From Candidatus Magasanikiibacteriota bacterium (lineage in GTDB: Bacteria; Patescibacteriota; Patescibacteriia; Magasanikbacterales; UBA922): 38,329 nucleotides of DNA. The position numbers were made by a program, and so were the translations under genes. This document shows, piece by piece, positions 1-9,362 of the stretch. The notes below the pieces were generated by a model. That model saw nothing but the letters and a program-made list of their open reading frames with translations. It was not told where the DNA came from and did not search any database. The stretch lies in assembly GCA_018650645.1 (NCBI GenBank), contig JABIFP010000018.1, forward strand, positions 1 to 38,329, written 5' to 3'. Within the stretch, counting starts at the first letter, position 1. Each line of letters starts with the position of its first letter.

Positions 1-1
1 A

Positions 2-3000
2 GAGGCGGGTGCTGATAGAGCGCGGATTTACATTGATGGTGTTGATACTAGCGCGGCTTTGTCAGGAACTATTCCAGTAACCATGATTGCCGACGCTAAT
101 CCTGTTCAAATCGGAAAAGCTATTAATGATGCTCCGCATAATGCACTCAATGGATATGTTGATGAATTTGCAATTTTTGATAATGTACTAACAAGTGCTG
201 AGGTGGCAGAGATGTATGCAAGGCAAAGGTATGTGGCTGCAGCTGGTTTTACATCAAGAATTTATGATGGAGGAGATACTATTGATTGGGATAGCCTGAA
301 ATGGGTAACTGACAGACCTACAGCAAAGGAACTTCCAGATAGTATGGCAACAGAGACCGCGTACAGCAATGGAAATTTTGGCATGGGATATAATGTTGGT
401 GTTTGGCATTTGAATGAATCAAGCTGGGATGGAACGGCGGATGAAGTTGTAGATGGTTCAGGAAATGCCAATCATGGTGTGCGGTCAGGCAATGCAACAA
501 CAGCAAGTGATGGACGTTTTGAACGCGCAGGAACATTTGATGGAACTGGGGATTATGTAGATGTAGCAGATTCTGCGTCATTAAGTGTTACGGATGCAAT
601 TACGCTTTCCGCATGGATTAAAACCTCAGTACAAAATAAGGGAATTTTAAGTAAAGGAATATTTAATGCTACCAGCAATGGAGACTATAGTTTGTATTTA
701 GACAACGCAAATTCTGGTGCTCCTGGTTGTCACTTTAATAATGGTGCCGGTACGGCACTTGATACTACAGGTATTTCTGATAATATTTGGCATCATGTTG
801 TGTGTACGTATGATAAAGATGCAGGAGGATCTGATGAAATTAAGCTGTATGTAGATGGAGTTCTTGTTGCAACAGGAGATTATTCGACGGCAATAAATGA
901 TTCATCGGAAGCACTGCATATAGGAGGGTATTATAGTTCTTCGTATGTATTCAATGGGTTGATTGATGAAGTTGCTGTATCGAGTAATGCTTGGACTGCG
1001 GGGACTGTGCAAGATGCGTATAGGCGTGGTGAAAATCGATTAAAAATTCAAGTTCGTTCATGTAACGATGCCGCTTGTTCCGGAGAGACCTTTCAAGGAC
1101 CTGATGGAACAACAAGCACTTTTTATACTGCATCAACAGATAGTGTTCTGGGTACTGCTTCAACAACGCTCACTAATGTGAGCAATAATCAGTACATGCA
1201 GTATCAAACGTTTTTTGAAACATCAAGTTCTACATATGACGTAGAATTAGCGAGTGTTACTATTGCAGGATCTGTAGTTGTTCCAGGAGAAGGGCCTGTT
1301 GTTTGGGATGGTGGAGGTGTTGGGAGTGATTGGTGTACAGATGGAAACTGGGATGGTGATACAGTGCCAACAAGCGTTAGTGATGTTACTATCGATACTG
1401 CAGGTACAATGACAACCGATGGGTGTGCAGATGGAGATATTGACTTTAGTACATTAACCATTGGAACTACCAATGCTGCTATTTTAGAGCTTACCCCGCT
1501 AATTGGAACTGGTGGAAGTATTACCATTGCCAATAACGGAACCCTGACACAAAACACCTCTTCAACGCAGACTATTTCTGGAACACTTACTGTAGAAGGG
1601 GGAGCAACAGGTGGAACTTTAACTCACACCGCAAACGTTGCAGATCAACTCTATGAAATCGATATTCAAGCGCAAAACATTGATATTCAGGCTGGTGGAA
1701 CGGTAGATGTAGATTATAAAGGGTATACAAGTGAGAATGGTCCTGGAACTGCTGCACAGGTTTCATGGGGATCAGGAGCAAGCCATGGAGGGAATGGAGG
1801 AATTGGTAATGGAGGAAGTGTTCCTGGAGATGGATATTGTAACATTACGAATGTTGCGACAATTGGAAGTGGTGGTGGACCTTCTGGAGCAAATATTGGA
1901 GGAGCTGGTGGTGGGCTCATTCGTTTGAGCGCCACAAGTACTATAACGATTAATGGGACCTTAACGGCAGATGGGAAAACGGCAGGAAATACGTATGGTG
2001 GAGGGGGATCCGGAGGGGGGATAAATCTTATTGCAGATACGTTTGCCGGTACCCCAACAAGCTTCACGGCTAATGCAGGAAATGGGTCTCATCCAAGTGG
2101 GTCAGCCGGTGGGGGGGGAGGATGTGTGGCTTTAACGTATACAACAGCTAATGCCATTGCTGCTTCAAGTATTACTGCATATGGTGGAACGGTTTATGCT
2201 GTTGGAGCACCTGGAACTATTTATATTTCTGGGGATTCCAGTAGTTTGACGGTAAGCAATGGGTCTACACCTACGAGAAGTACCATTATTACGCAAAATA
2301 TTTCTGTTGATTCGTTGACTTTATCAAAAGCATCAACAACATTTTCTAATGTAACGAGTACCGTGTCTTTGGCAATGTCAAATACCTCTATGCTGTTTGT
2401 AACGAGCTCAGGGTATTTAGATCTTCCATTAGGAACATCTGGATCTTTTGGTGGGTCTGATAGTATTTGGGTGAAAGGAAATGCGAATATAGTTGGGATT
2501 TCGCATCTGGATGGTGTTACTGTAACAGTGGTTGATGGAAGTACTTTAACCGCAAGTTCTACACAAGCGATTGGTCTTACTGGTGTATTAACATTAGGAG
2601 AAACTTCTACCTTAGCCGGTATTACTACTCTAACAACGAGTGGTACTATCAATATATATAATGGATATGAGAGTCTTACGGATGTAACTGTTGCTGACGG
2701 AACGATGACAGTGTATGGATACACTACATCAAGTCCTTGGACACTTACATCGCTTTATTCCGTTGGAGGAACACTTTCTCATGGACAAAATGATACAACG
2801 CAAGAGCATACGTTGAGTATAACAGCAGCCTCTTCAACAATTGCTTCCGGTGGAACGCTGAGTGCGGATGGTGTTGGGTATGCTGGTGGATATGGAGGAG
2901 GTTTGGTAGACGGGTTTGGTCCAGGAGGTGGAACGGGAGGAACGTATGGTGGTGGAGGTGCACATGGGGGTGATGGTGGAGCGGGTAGCGGAAATTTTGC

Positions 3001-5869
3001 TGGTGGAACTGCCTATTGTTCTGCTCAGCCGGTATACTCAATGGGGTCTGGTAGTGGGGAGGGAAATGGAGGATCCGTAGCAGGTGCAGATGGAGGAGGA
3101 CTCGTATTCCTAAATATTACAAATATACTAACAATAAACGGGACTATTACTTCAGATGGCGCTGCGGGGAATACATATCAAGGTGGAGGAGGTGGAGGAG
3201 GAATATATTTAGTTGCCGATACCCTTTCGGGAAGTCCAACAAGTCTTACTGCTACAGGTGGGTCGAGTAATGGCTTTAATCTTTCTGGCGGTGGAGGTGG
3301 TGGATGTGCTGGGGTAACGTGGACAACTGCGAGTTCTATTGATGCTACTGATATAAATGTAAATGCGGGATCCGGGTGGGCCGGTGGAACGCTTCCAGAA
3401 GTAGGTTTTGAAGAGGCTGCCCAAGGAAATCAGCCACCAACAGCAACTGCGCTAACTCCAGCTCAAGGGAGTGCAAATTTTGTAACAGTAACAACTACAA
3501 TAGCAGATCCAGATTCAGATGTGTCTGTAATGGCCGTGCAATATTCGGTAGATAACGCCGTTTGGAATAATGCAACGATTGGCGCCGTAACGACGGCGGC
3601 AGAAGGAGACGGTGTGGTTACGAGTTCTGGATACATAAGTGATATTGATACTGATAATGATGGATCAATTGATTTGACGTTTAGCTGGAACATGGGAGCG
3701 GACTTAGCCAATACAGATGACACAAGTCTGTACTTTAGAGTAACACCCGGAGACACAGAAACAACGGGTACAGTAAAAACATCAGCAGCATTTGGCGGAG
3801 ATACAAAAGACCCAACCGCTCCAGGAGCGCTGAGCGTTGCGTCGACATCGACCGATTCAATGATCTTTACGCTTGGCGCAACAACAACAGACTCAAACTT
3901 TGCTGAATATAAAGTGTTTTATAAAGCGGGCTCTTCAGGAGTAACCACGGGTGATTCTTCACTTACTTCTAGTACCGATGCAAATTTAGGAAACATCTTA
4001 TTTAGCAGTGCAACAACTACAACACTTCCTTCTTTAGCAACAAATACACAGTACGTTGCAAATATGTGGGCGTTTGATTCATATAGTAGATCAGCAAGTA
4101 CAACAGGAGAAATTACTTTCTATACTGCTGCGGCAGTACCAACAACAACAGCCTCGACGGCTGATTCTGCTTCACAAATTACGGTGACTTGGGGAGCAAA
4201 TGGCAACCCATCAACAACAGAATATTATGTCGTTGATGTTAGTAACGGCACCAGAAATTCTGGTTGGATTGTTGCCACTACAACGAGTTTTACCTCGCTT
4301 TCTGCAGAGACATCGTACTCGTTTAAAGTAAAAGCAAGAAACGGAAACAATATTGAAACAGCGTACGATAATGCAGCAGCCGCAACAACAGAGGCGGCAC
4401 CTGTTAGTTCCGAATCAGAAGACGATAGTTCTTCTGATGAAGCAATTGGAGGTGGAGGAACAATTTCACTGCCGCCGCCAACTGTTGTGATTCCGCCAAT
4501 GAATTTAGATATTGATATTGGCGATGATGATGAAGAAGAATTTGTAACACTCGACTTTAGTGAAAGTGTTGAAGAGGCTGAAGAAGAAGCAGCTGGGGCA
4601 CCAAGTTCAGATAGTGTTGATTCAGTGGAAAGTGAAGATGATTCTATCGATATTGATGAAGAAGAGGAAGACGTCAGTCTTGATCCTGTGGTACTTGGAG
4701 TAGATGCGGCAAGAGTACGTGTACGTCTTTCACTAGAAGATGGAACAAATGAATTACGATATTTCACACCACAATCAGAAGAGTACAGAGTAGTATTCAA
4801 TGATATAGAAAAAGGTGTCGCATACTTTACGGTGTATCCAAGAGAAACACGATTTACTCTTATTCAAGAAGAAGAAATCGTTCTTGATGTAGAAGAAGAT
4901 GGTGTGACTGATTTACATGCACATGCGCGATTAGTGAATGAAGAATTTGGCGTTGTTGATGTAGATGTAACGGCACTTCATAACGTGACCATGGCAATTA
5001 ATGATGGTGTCCGCGCCTCCCATAGACGAGATGTGCTACTTCGTGTAAATCATATTCCACAACTCAGACTTGTAGCAATTTCTGAAAATGCAGATTTTGC
5101 CGATGCAGTATTTGAAGGATATGAATCGTACATGCCATACACGCTTTCTGCAGGAGAAGGAAGAAAGAAAGTGTATGTAAAACTCCGAACAGAAGATGGT
5201 GCAGAATTTACTGGATCAGATTCCGTGTATCTCACAAATAGAGCCGCAAATGCATCTGATGCAGATTGCCCTGTGGCAAAAAACAAGCCGTACAAACATG
5301 CGAATCATTCTATTGTCTATTACGTAACAGATCAATGTACAAAGCGTCCATTTGCAAGTGCCGATGCATATTTCAGTTACTACTACACGTACAATGCGAT
5401 TTCAGTAATTCCGGTAGAAAAACTTATCGATATTCCAACTGATTTCCGTGGAGTTATGCCACTTGGACTACGCTACAAACCGGCTCCAGGAACACTCATT
5501 AAAGCTGAGGGAAGTAGTGACATTTATGTGGTCGCTTCTGGAAGAGTGAAACATTTGATCGCAAGCAGAAGTGTGTTGCAAAAGTTAGGATATAAAGAAA
5601 AACATGCAGCCATTGTAGATCCTCGATTACTATTTAGATATGTTGACGGAGAGGAAATCACGAAAGCAAATACACATGTTCCAGGCACACTCATAAGGTA
5701 TGAGCATGAGCCAAAAGTATATGTTTTAGAATTGCAAGATGATGGGGAATTAGTACAAAGACATATTGCTGATGAAGCAACATTTGCTGCATTAGGGTAT
5801 AGTTGGGACAAGGTAATTGAACTGAACGCAAAAGCATATAAAGAAGGGGATCCAGTTTCTATTCAATAA
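2..5869 (+). CDS. Giant secreted/surface protein, 5'-truncated by the window edge: LamG (concanavalin-like) modules, two glycine-rich repeats, FN3-like domains, acidic linker, C-terminal paired KVYVV/RHI-type repeats
   Basis: The frame is open to the window edge (EAGADRARIYIDGVDTSAAL precedes the listed TTG start). LamG-like text: GTFDGTGDYVDVADSASLSVTDAITLSAWIKTS...WHHVVCTYDKDAGGSDEIKLYVDGVLVATGDYS...IDEVAV. FN3-like TTEYYVVDVSNGTRNSGW...YSFKVKARNGNN. Confidence 0.9.
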   Translation, partial: EAGADRARIYIDGVDTSAALSGTIPVTMIADANPVQIGKAINDAPHNALNGYVDEFAIFDNVLTSAEVAEMYARQRYVAAAGFTSRIYDGGDTIDWDSLKWVTDRPTAKELPDSMATETAYSNGNFGMGYNVGVWHLNESSWDGTADEVVDGSGNANHGVRSGNATTASDGRFERAGTFDGTGDYVDVADSASLSVTDAITLSAWIKTSVQNKGILSKGIFNATSNGDYSLYLDNANSGAPGCHFNNGAGTALDTTGISDNIWHHVVCTYDKDAGGSDEIKLYVDGVLVATGDYSTAINDSSEALHIGGYYSSSYVFNGLIDEVAVSSNAWTAGTVQDAYRRGENRLKIQVRSCNDAACSGETFQGPDGTTSTFYTASTDSVLGTASTTLTNVSNNQYMQYQTFFETSSSTYDVELASVTIAGSVVVPGEGPVVWDGGGVGSDWCTDGNWDGDTVPTSVSDVTIDTAGTMTTDGCADGDIDFSTLTIGTTNAAILELTPLIGTGGSITIANNGTLTQNTSSTQTISGTLTVEGGATGGTLTHTANVADQLYEIDIQAQNIDIQAGGTVDVDYKGYTSENGPGTAAQVSWGSGASHGGNGGIGNGGSVPGDGYCNITNVATIGSGGGPSGANIGGAGGGLIRLSATSTITINGTLTADGKTAGNTYGGGGSGGGINLIADTFAGTPTSFTANAGNGSHPSGSAGGGGGCVALTYTTANAIAASSITAYGGTVYAVGAPGTIYISGDSSSLTVSNGSTPTRSTIITQNISVDSLTLSKASTTFSNVTSTVSLAMSNTSMLFVTSSGYLDLPLGTSGSFGGSDSIWVKGNANIVGISHLDGVTVTVVDGSTLTASSTQAIGLTGVLTLGETSTLAGITTLTTSGTINIYNGYESLTDVTVADGTMTVYGYTTSSPWTLTSLYSVGGTLSHGQNDTTQEHTLSITAASSTIASGGTLSADGVGYAGGYGGGLVDGFGPGGGTGGTYGGGGAHGGDGGAGSGNFAGGTAYCSAQPVYSMGSGSGEGNGGSVAGADGGGLVFLNITNILTINGTITSDGAAGNTYQGGGGGGGIYLVADTLSGSPTSLTATGGSSNGFNLSGGGGGGCAGVTWTTASSIDATDINVNAGSGWAGGTLPEVGFEEAAQGNQPPTATALTPAQGSANFVTVTTTIADPDSDVSVMAVQYSVDNAVWNNATIGAVTTAAEGDGVVTSSGYISDIDTDNDGSIDLTFSWNMGADLANTDDTSLYFRVTPGDTETTGTVKTSAAFGGDTKDPTAPGALSVASTSTDSMIFTLGATTTDSNFAEYKVFYKAGSSGVTTGDSSLTSSTDANLGNILFSSATTTTLPSLATNTQYVANMWAFDSYSRSASTTGEITFYTAAAVPTTTASTADSASQITVTWGANGNPSTTEYYVVDVSNGTRNSGWIVATTTSFTSLSAETSYSFKVKARNGNNIETAYDNAAAATTEAAPVSSESEDDSSSDEAIGGGGTISLPPPTVVIPPMNLDIDIGDDDEEEFVTLDFSESVEEAEEEAAGAPSSDSVDSVESEDDSIDIDEEEEDVSLDPVVLGVDAARVRVRLSLEDGTNELRYFTPQSEEYRVVFNDIEKGVAYFTVYPRETRFTLIQEEEIVLDVEEDGVTDLHAHARLVNEEFGVVDVDVTALHNVTMAINDGVRASHRRDVLLRVNHIPQLRLVAISENADFADAVFEGYESYMPYTLSAGEGRKKVYVKLRTEDGAEFTGSDSVYLTNRAANASDADCPVAKNKPYKHANHSIVYYVTDQCTKRPFASADAYFSYYYTYNAISVIPVEKLIDIPTDFRGVMPLGLRYKPAPGTLIKAEGSSDIYVVASGRVKHLIASRSVLQKLGYKEKHAAIVDPRLLFRYVDGEEITKANTHVPGTLIRYEHEPKVYVLELQDDGELVQRHIADEATFAALGYSWDKVIELNAKAYKEGDPVSIQ
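1740..2220 (+). repeat. Glycine-rich repeat, copy 1 (protein level)
   Basis: GGNGGIGNGGS..YCNITN..GGGLIRLSATSTITINGTLTADGKTAGNTYGGGGSGGGINLIADTFAGTPTSFTANAG..GGGGGCVALTYTTA. Confidence 0.75.
2870..3390 (+). repeat. Glycine-rich repeat, copy 2 (protein level)
   Basis: GGGTGGTYGGGGAHGGDGG..YCSAQP..GGGLVFLNITNILTINGTITSDGAAGNTYQGGGGGGGIYLVADTLSGSPTSLTATGG..GGGGGCAGVTWTTA, colinear with copy 1. Confidence 0.75.
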
Positions 5870-5878
5870 ACGGGTTGC

Positions 5879-7018
5879 ATGAAAAATGATATCACCGGAA
5901 AATTACTCGCACGGGCATCTCAATCCTCTGTGTTTAAAATGGCAGTGCAGAGTGCTTTTAATCACATTATTATTACCGATGCGAAAGGGAAAATTCTTTT
6001 TGCAAACCAGGCTGTAGAGCGGATCACAGGGTACTCACACGATGAAATCATTGGAAACAATCCAAGATTGTGGGGAAACGTGATGAATAAAACATTTTAT
6101 AAAAACATGTGGAGTACGTTGGTAAAGAAAAAATCATTTACAGGAGAGATTCAGAATAAACGAAAAAATGGACAGCTTTATTATGCCAAGGTGATTATTT
6201 CTCCTATTTTAGACGATGAAAAAACCATAATTGGATTTGTTGGAACTGAAGAAGACATTACCATGCAAAAAGAGATTGATAAAATGAAAAGTGAATTTAT
6301 CTCTATTGCTGCGCATCAGCTAAGAACTCCACTGACATCGATTAATTGGAGCATGGATATTCTGAAAGATACTTCTACCGGAAAATTAAATACAAAACAA
6401 AAGGATTTACTAAAAGATATTAATAATGCTAATCAACGGCTAATAGGACTTGTGAACATGCTACTTAATATTAGTAGAATTGAATCGGGTCGCTTTTCTG
6501 TTGTGCCAAAAATGCAGTCAGTTCCGGCTATTATGCAGGGTATGGTAAAGCAATTAGAGCCAAGAGTAAAAGAAAAACAACAGAAGATAGCAATAAAGCG
6601 GCAAACAGGCATTCCTAAAATGAATGTAGATGGAAATATGATTGCTCAGGTTTTTCAAAATATCCTTACCAATGCAATAAAGTATTCCCCAAAGGGAGGA
6701 AAAATTTCGGTAGATATGAAAGTAAAAGGGAAATTCTTATTATGCAGTATTTCAGATACGGGTATGGGAATTCCAAATCATCAGCAAGATAGAATATTTA
6801 TGAAATTCTTTAGAGCGGATAATGCGGTAAAAGAAGAAGTTGGAGGTAACGGACTTGGACTATATTTTGTGAATATGATAGTAGAGGCGTGCAAAGGGAC
6901 AATCACATTTAAATCAAAAGAGGGAGAAGGAACTACATTTACTGTAGCGCTTCCTTTGACTGGTATGAGTGATAAAGAAGGAGAAGTTAGAATTTCACTT
7001 TCTCAAAAAGATTTGTAA
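5879..7018 (+). CDS. PAS-domain sensor histidine kinase (HisKA + HATPase_c), no response regulator alongside
   Basis: PAS: IIITDAKGKILFANQAVERITGYSHDEIIGNNPRLWG. H-box: EFISIAAHQLRTPLTSINW. N/G boxes: QVFQNILTNAIKYSPKGG, ISDTGMGIP, GGNGLGLYFVN. Confidence 0.95.
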   Translation: MKNDITGKLLARASQSSVFKMAVQSAFNHIIITDAKGKILFANQAVERITGYSHDEIIGNNPRLWGNVMNKTFYKNMWSTLVKKKSFTGEIQNKRKNGQLYYAKVIISPILDDEKTIIGFVGTEEDITMQKEIDKMKSEFISIAAHQLRTPLTSINWSMDILKDTSTGKLNTKQKDLLKDINNANQRLIGLVNMLLNISRIESGRFSVVPKMQSVPAIMQGMVKQLEPRVKEKQQKIAIKRQTGIPKMNVDGNMIAQVFQNILTNAIKYSPKGGKISVDMKVKGKFLLCSISDTGMGIPNHQQDRIFMKFFRADNAVKEEVGGNGLGLYFVNMIVEACKGTITFKSKEGEGTTFTVALPLTGMSDKEGEVRISLSQKDL

Positions 7019-7033
7019 CAAGGTAAAAACAAT

Positions 7034-8170
7034 ATGGCAACCAAAGCGAAGGAGATACTGATTAGCGGAAGAAATGTCATCCTTAAAACAGGGTATAAAG
7101 CCATATTCAAACCGCTTGCATTTCAGACCAATCCAGAATGGATTCATGATCGGATGATTACAACAGGTGCATTTCTTGGAGCACATGCACCTTTCCGTGC
7201 GATTACCCGCGCGGCTTTTGGGTATATGCATCCAATGCTTGCGCAAAACGTTGCTGGAGTGCATTTTGCAGCTCCTGTAGGGCTTGCTGCAGGCTTTGAT
7301 AAAGACGCACATCTTATTCAGATTTTGCCTTCTTGCGGGTTTGGTCATGCCGAAGTGGGCTCTGTAACAGCCAAGCCATATGAGGGAAATGAGGGGCAGC
7401 GTCTTTGGCGTCTTCCCAAATCTGAGTCGCTCATGGTGTATTATGGATTGAAAAATGAAGGGGCGCCTGCTGTTGCACAGCGCATTAAAAAAGCCAAACG
7501 GACAATACCAATAGGTATTAGTATTGCTAAAACAAATTGCAAAGAAACAGCTAATACGCAAAAAGGGGTTGAAGATTACGTGGAAGGCTACAAATCGCTT
7601 TATAAGCTAGCTGATTACATCACCATAAACATCAGTTGCCCAAATGCATTTGGTGGTGAACCATTTACTGATGCAAAGAAATTAGATGCGCTTCTTGGAG
7701 CGCTGTCTAAAGAACAAAAAACGTGTCCAATCTTTTTAAAAATTGCGCACCACATGAGTGACGCGCAAAGAACGGAATTAATTGATATTGCGCTGGGTTA
7801 TGGGGTGGATGGATTTATCTGTGCGAATCTTGGAAAAAAACGAGACAATCCGCTTCTTAAAGAAACAGATGTACCAGAAGTTGGTGGGTATAGTGGAAAA
7901 CCTGTTCGTGCGCTTTCTACAAAACTCATCGCAGATGTATACAAGCAAGTACAAGGGAAAGCGGTCGTAATCGGCTGTGGAGGAATTTTTTCTGCAGAAG
8001 ATGCATATGAAAAAATCAAAGCTGGATCGAGTTTGCTGCAGCTTATTACAGGAATGATTTATGAAGGGCCGCAGGTAATAAGTAGTATTCATCAGGGACT
8101 CGTGCGGCTATTGAAAGCCGATGGGTATAACTCGATTACCGAAGCTATAGGGGTCAATTCTCGTCAATAA
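7034..8170 (+). CDS. pyrD: Dihydroorotate dehydrogenase, class-2-like
   Basis: N-terminal FKPLAFQTNPEWIHDRM, PVGLAAGFDKDAHLI, GFGHAEVGSVTAKPYEGNEGQRLWRLP, NISCPNAFGG, VVIGCGGIFSAEDAYEKIKAGSSLLQLITGMIYEGP. Confidence 0.9.
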   Translation: MATKAKEILISGRNVILKTGYKAIFKPLAFQTNPEWIHDRMITTGAFLGAHAPFRAITRAAFGYMHPMLAQNVAGVHFAAPVGLAAGFDKDAHLIQILPSCGFGHAEVGSVTAKPYEGNEGQRLWRLPKSESLMVYYGLKNEGAPAVAQRIKKAKRTIPIGISIAKTNCKETANTQKGVEDYVEGYKSLYKLADYITINISCPNAFGGEPFTDAKKLDALLGALSKEQKTCPIFLKIAHHMSDAQRTELIDIALGYGVDGFICANLGKKRDNPLLKETDVPEVGGYSGKPVRALSTKLIADVYKQVQGKAVVIGCGGIFSAEDAYEKIKAGSSLLQLITGMIYEGPQVISSIHQGLVRLLKADGYNSITEAIGVNSRQ

Positions 8171-8207
8171 GGGGTGTGCAAAATGAGGGGATAAGGGTTC
8201 TCCTCGG

Positions 8208-8218
8208 TGTGGTATACT
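8208..8218 (+). promoter_or_regulatory. Candidate extended -10 promoter (TGTGGTATACT) of the PAS-ECF gene
   Basis: TATACT preceded by TGTGG, about 20 nt upstream of the likely ATG at 8239. Confidence 0.55.
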
Positions 8219-8238
8219 CTTGGCATAACAGAAAGGGT

Positions 8239-9327
8239 ATGTCACATAGTGCTACAATTTCAGATCGATTTTCTTTGGCAGCAGGTATGCTCTTGTTTAC
8301 TGATCCTGCAGCTACAGCGGTATATGCATCGGAAAGTGTAGAGAAAACCACAGGCTTTTCATTGCCAGAAGTAATAGGGAAAAATCCGGCAGCGCTTTGG
8401 GGAAAATGTATGGAGGATGGATTTTATGCGGATATGTGGAATACTATTGCGCATGATCAGGCGCCTTTTGCCGCGACCATGAAAAATAGACGCAAAAACG
8501 GTTCTTCGTACATACAACGGTCACTCCTTGCTCCAATAAAAAACAAGCAAGGAAACGTGCAATATTACATGGCTATTACGCCGCAGCTGCATAATGCGGA
8601 GCATTTAGAAAAAGTACAGGCGCAATTTGAAGCATTTGTCCGTAAACCACATATGCGCGCCCACGCTGCAATTGCGCAATTAGCAGATTGGATGGGGATT
8701 GATGGGCATGATGCCATGCTGAAGGAAGAAAATACCAAAGCGAGTTTAGCGAAACACATTTCATCATTTTTTGTGCTACCCATGCAAGAGCGATTTTCAT
8801 ATCGGTCTATTGATAAGGTGCTTATTGAGGCGGCAAAGGCAGAATCAGCAGATTTTGCGGCGTTATATGCAAAATATTTTGAACAAATTAGAGCATATTT
8901 TATTTCCCGTGTCTCTAATAGCAGTATTGCAGAAGATTTAGCGCAGGACGTGTTTTATAAGGCGTTTAAATATTTGGATTCGTTTGTGCCTACAAATAGT
9001 TCGTATGGAACATATCTATTGCGTATTGCGCATAACATTTTGGTGAATTATTACAGAGATGCACAAAAACATATCTATCAACCTATAGAGCGGGCAGCTG
9101 AAGTGTCAGATAACGGCAAGTTAGCGCAGGTAATTATGCGTAAAGACATTCTTATGCGAGTACTACTGCGCGCATCTGAGTCTGAACGGGCGGTTATAAA
9201 AATGAAATATATTGAGGGCTTATCTATAAAGGAAATTGCCGCTTTGCAGGGTAAAACAGAGAATGCGGTGAAGCTGCATTTGAGTAGGGCAAGAAAAAAA
9301 CTACGACTTATATTAAAAGACCAATAA
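8239..9327 (+). CDS. PAS domain fused to an ECF-type sigma-70 factor (listed ORF starts at 8176; ATG at 8239 preferred)
   Basis: N-terminal PAS: TGFSLPEVIGKNPAALWGKCMEDGFYADMWNTI...NRRKNG. Sigma region 2: ISRVSNSSIAEDLAQDVFYKAFKYLDSF...YLLRIAHNILVNYYRD. Region 4: ASESERAVIKMKYIEGLSIKEIAALQGKTENAVKLHLSRARKKLR. Confidence 0.88.
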   Translation: MSHSATISDRFSLAAGMLLFTDPAATAVYASESVEKTTGFSLPEVIGKNPAALWGKCMEDGFYADMWNTIAHDQAPFAATMKNRRKNGSSYIQRSLLAPIKNKQGNVQYYMAITPQLHNAEHLEKVQAQFEAFVRKPHMRAHAAIAQLADWMGIDGHDAMLKEENTKASLAKHISSFFVLPMQERFSYRSIDKVLIEAAKAESADFAALYAKYFEQIRAYFISRVSNSSIAEDLAQDVFYKAFKYLDSFVPTNSSYGTYLLRIAHNILVNYYRDAQKHIYQPIERAAEVSDNGKLAQVIMRKDILMRVLLRASESERAVIKMKYIEGLSIKEIAALQGKTENAVKLHLSRARKKLRLILKDQ

Positions 9328-9335
9328 ATCTGTGT

Positions 9336-9362
9336 AAAAGTCGCTTAATCTAGGCGACTTTT
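9336..9362 (+). terminator. Inverted repeat AAAAGTCGC-N9-GCGACTTTT; weak terminator and/or operator
   Basis: Perfect 9-bp arms (9336-9344 / 9354-9362) between the PAS-ECF stop and the next promoter; short U tract. Confidence 0.6.

Noticed and set aside
59-61. TTG at 59 as the start of giant protein 1
   Set aside because: The frame is open to the window edge and the upstream codons continue a LamG-like sequence, so the gene begins outside the window.
2221-2724. 167-aa minus-strand ORF
   Set aside because: Low-complexity antisense of a repetitive beta-rich region.
1740-3400. GGTGGA-type DNA repeats as a microsatellite or CRISPR-like array
   Set aside because: Explained by glycine codons in the glycine-rich domains; no regular repeat-spacer structure.
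4225-4800. 191-aa minus-strand Ser-rich ORF
   Set aside because: Antisense shadow of the acidic/Ser linker of giant protein 1; no independent initiation signal or recognisable domain.
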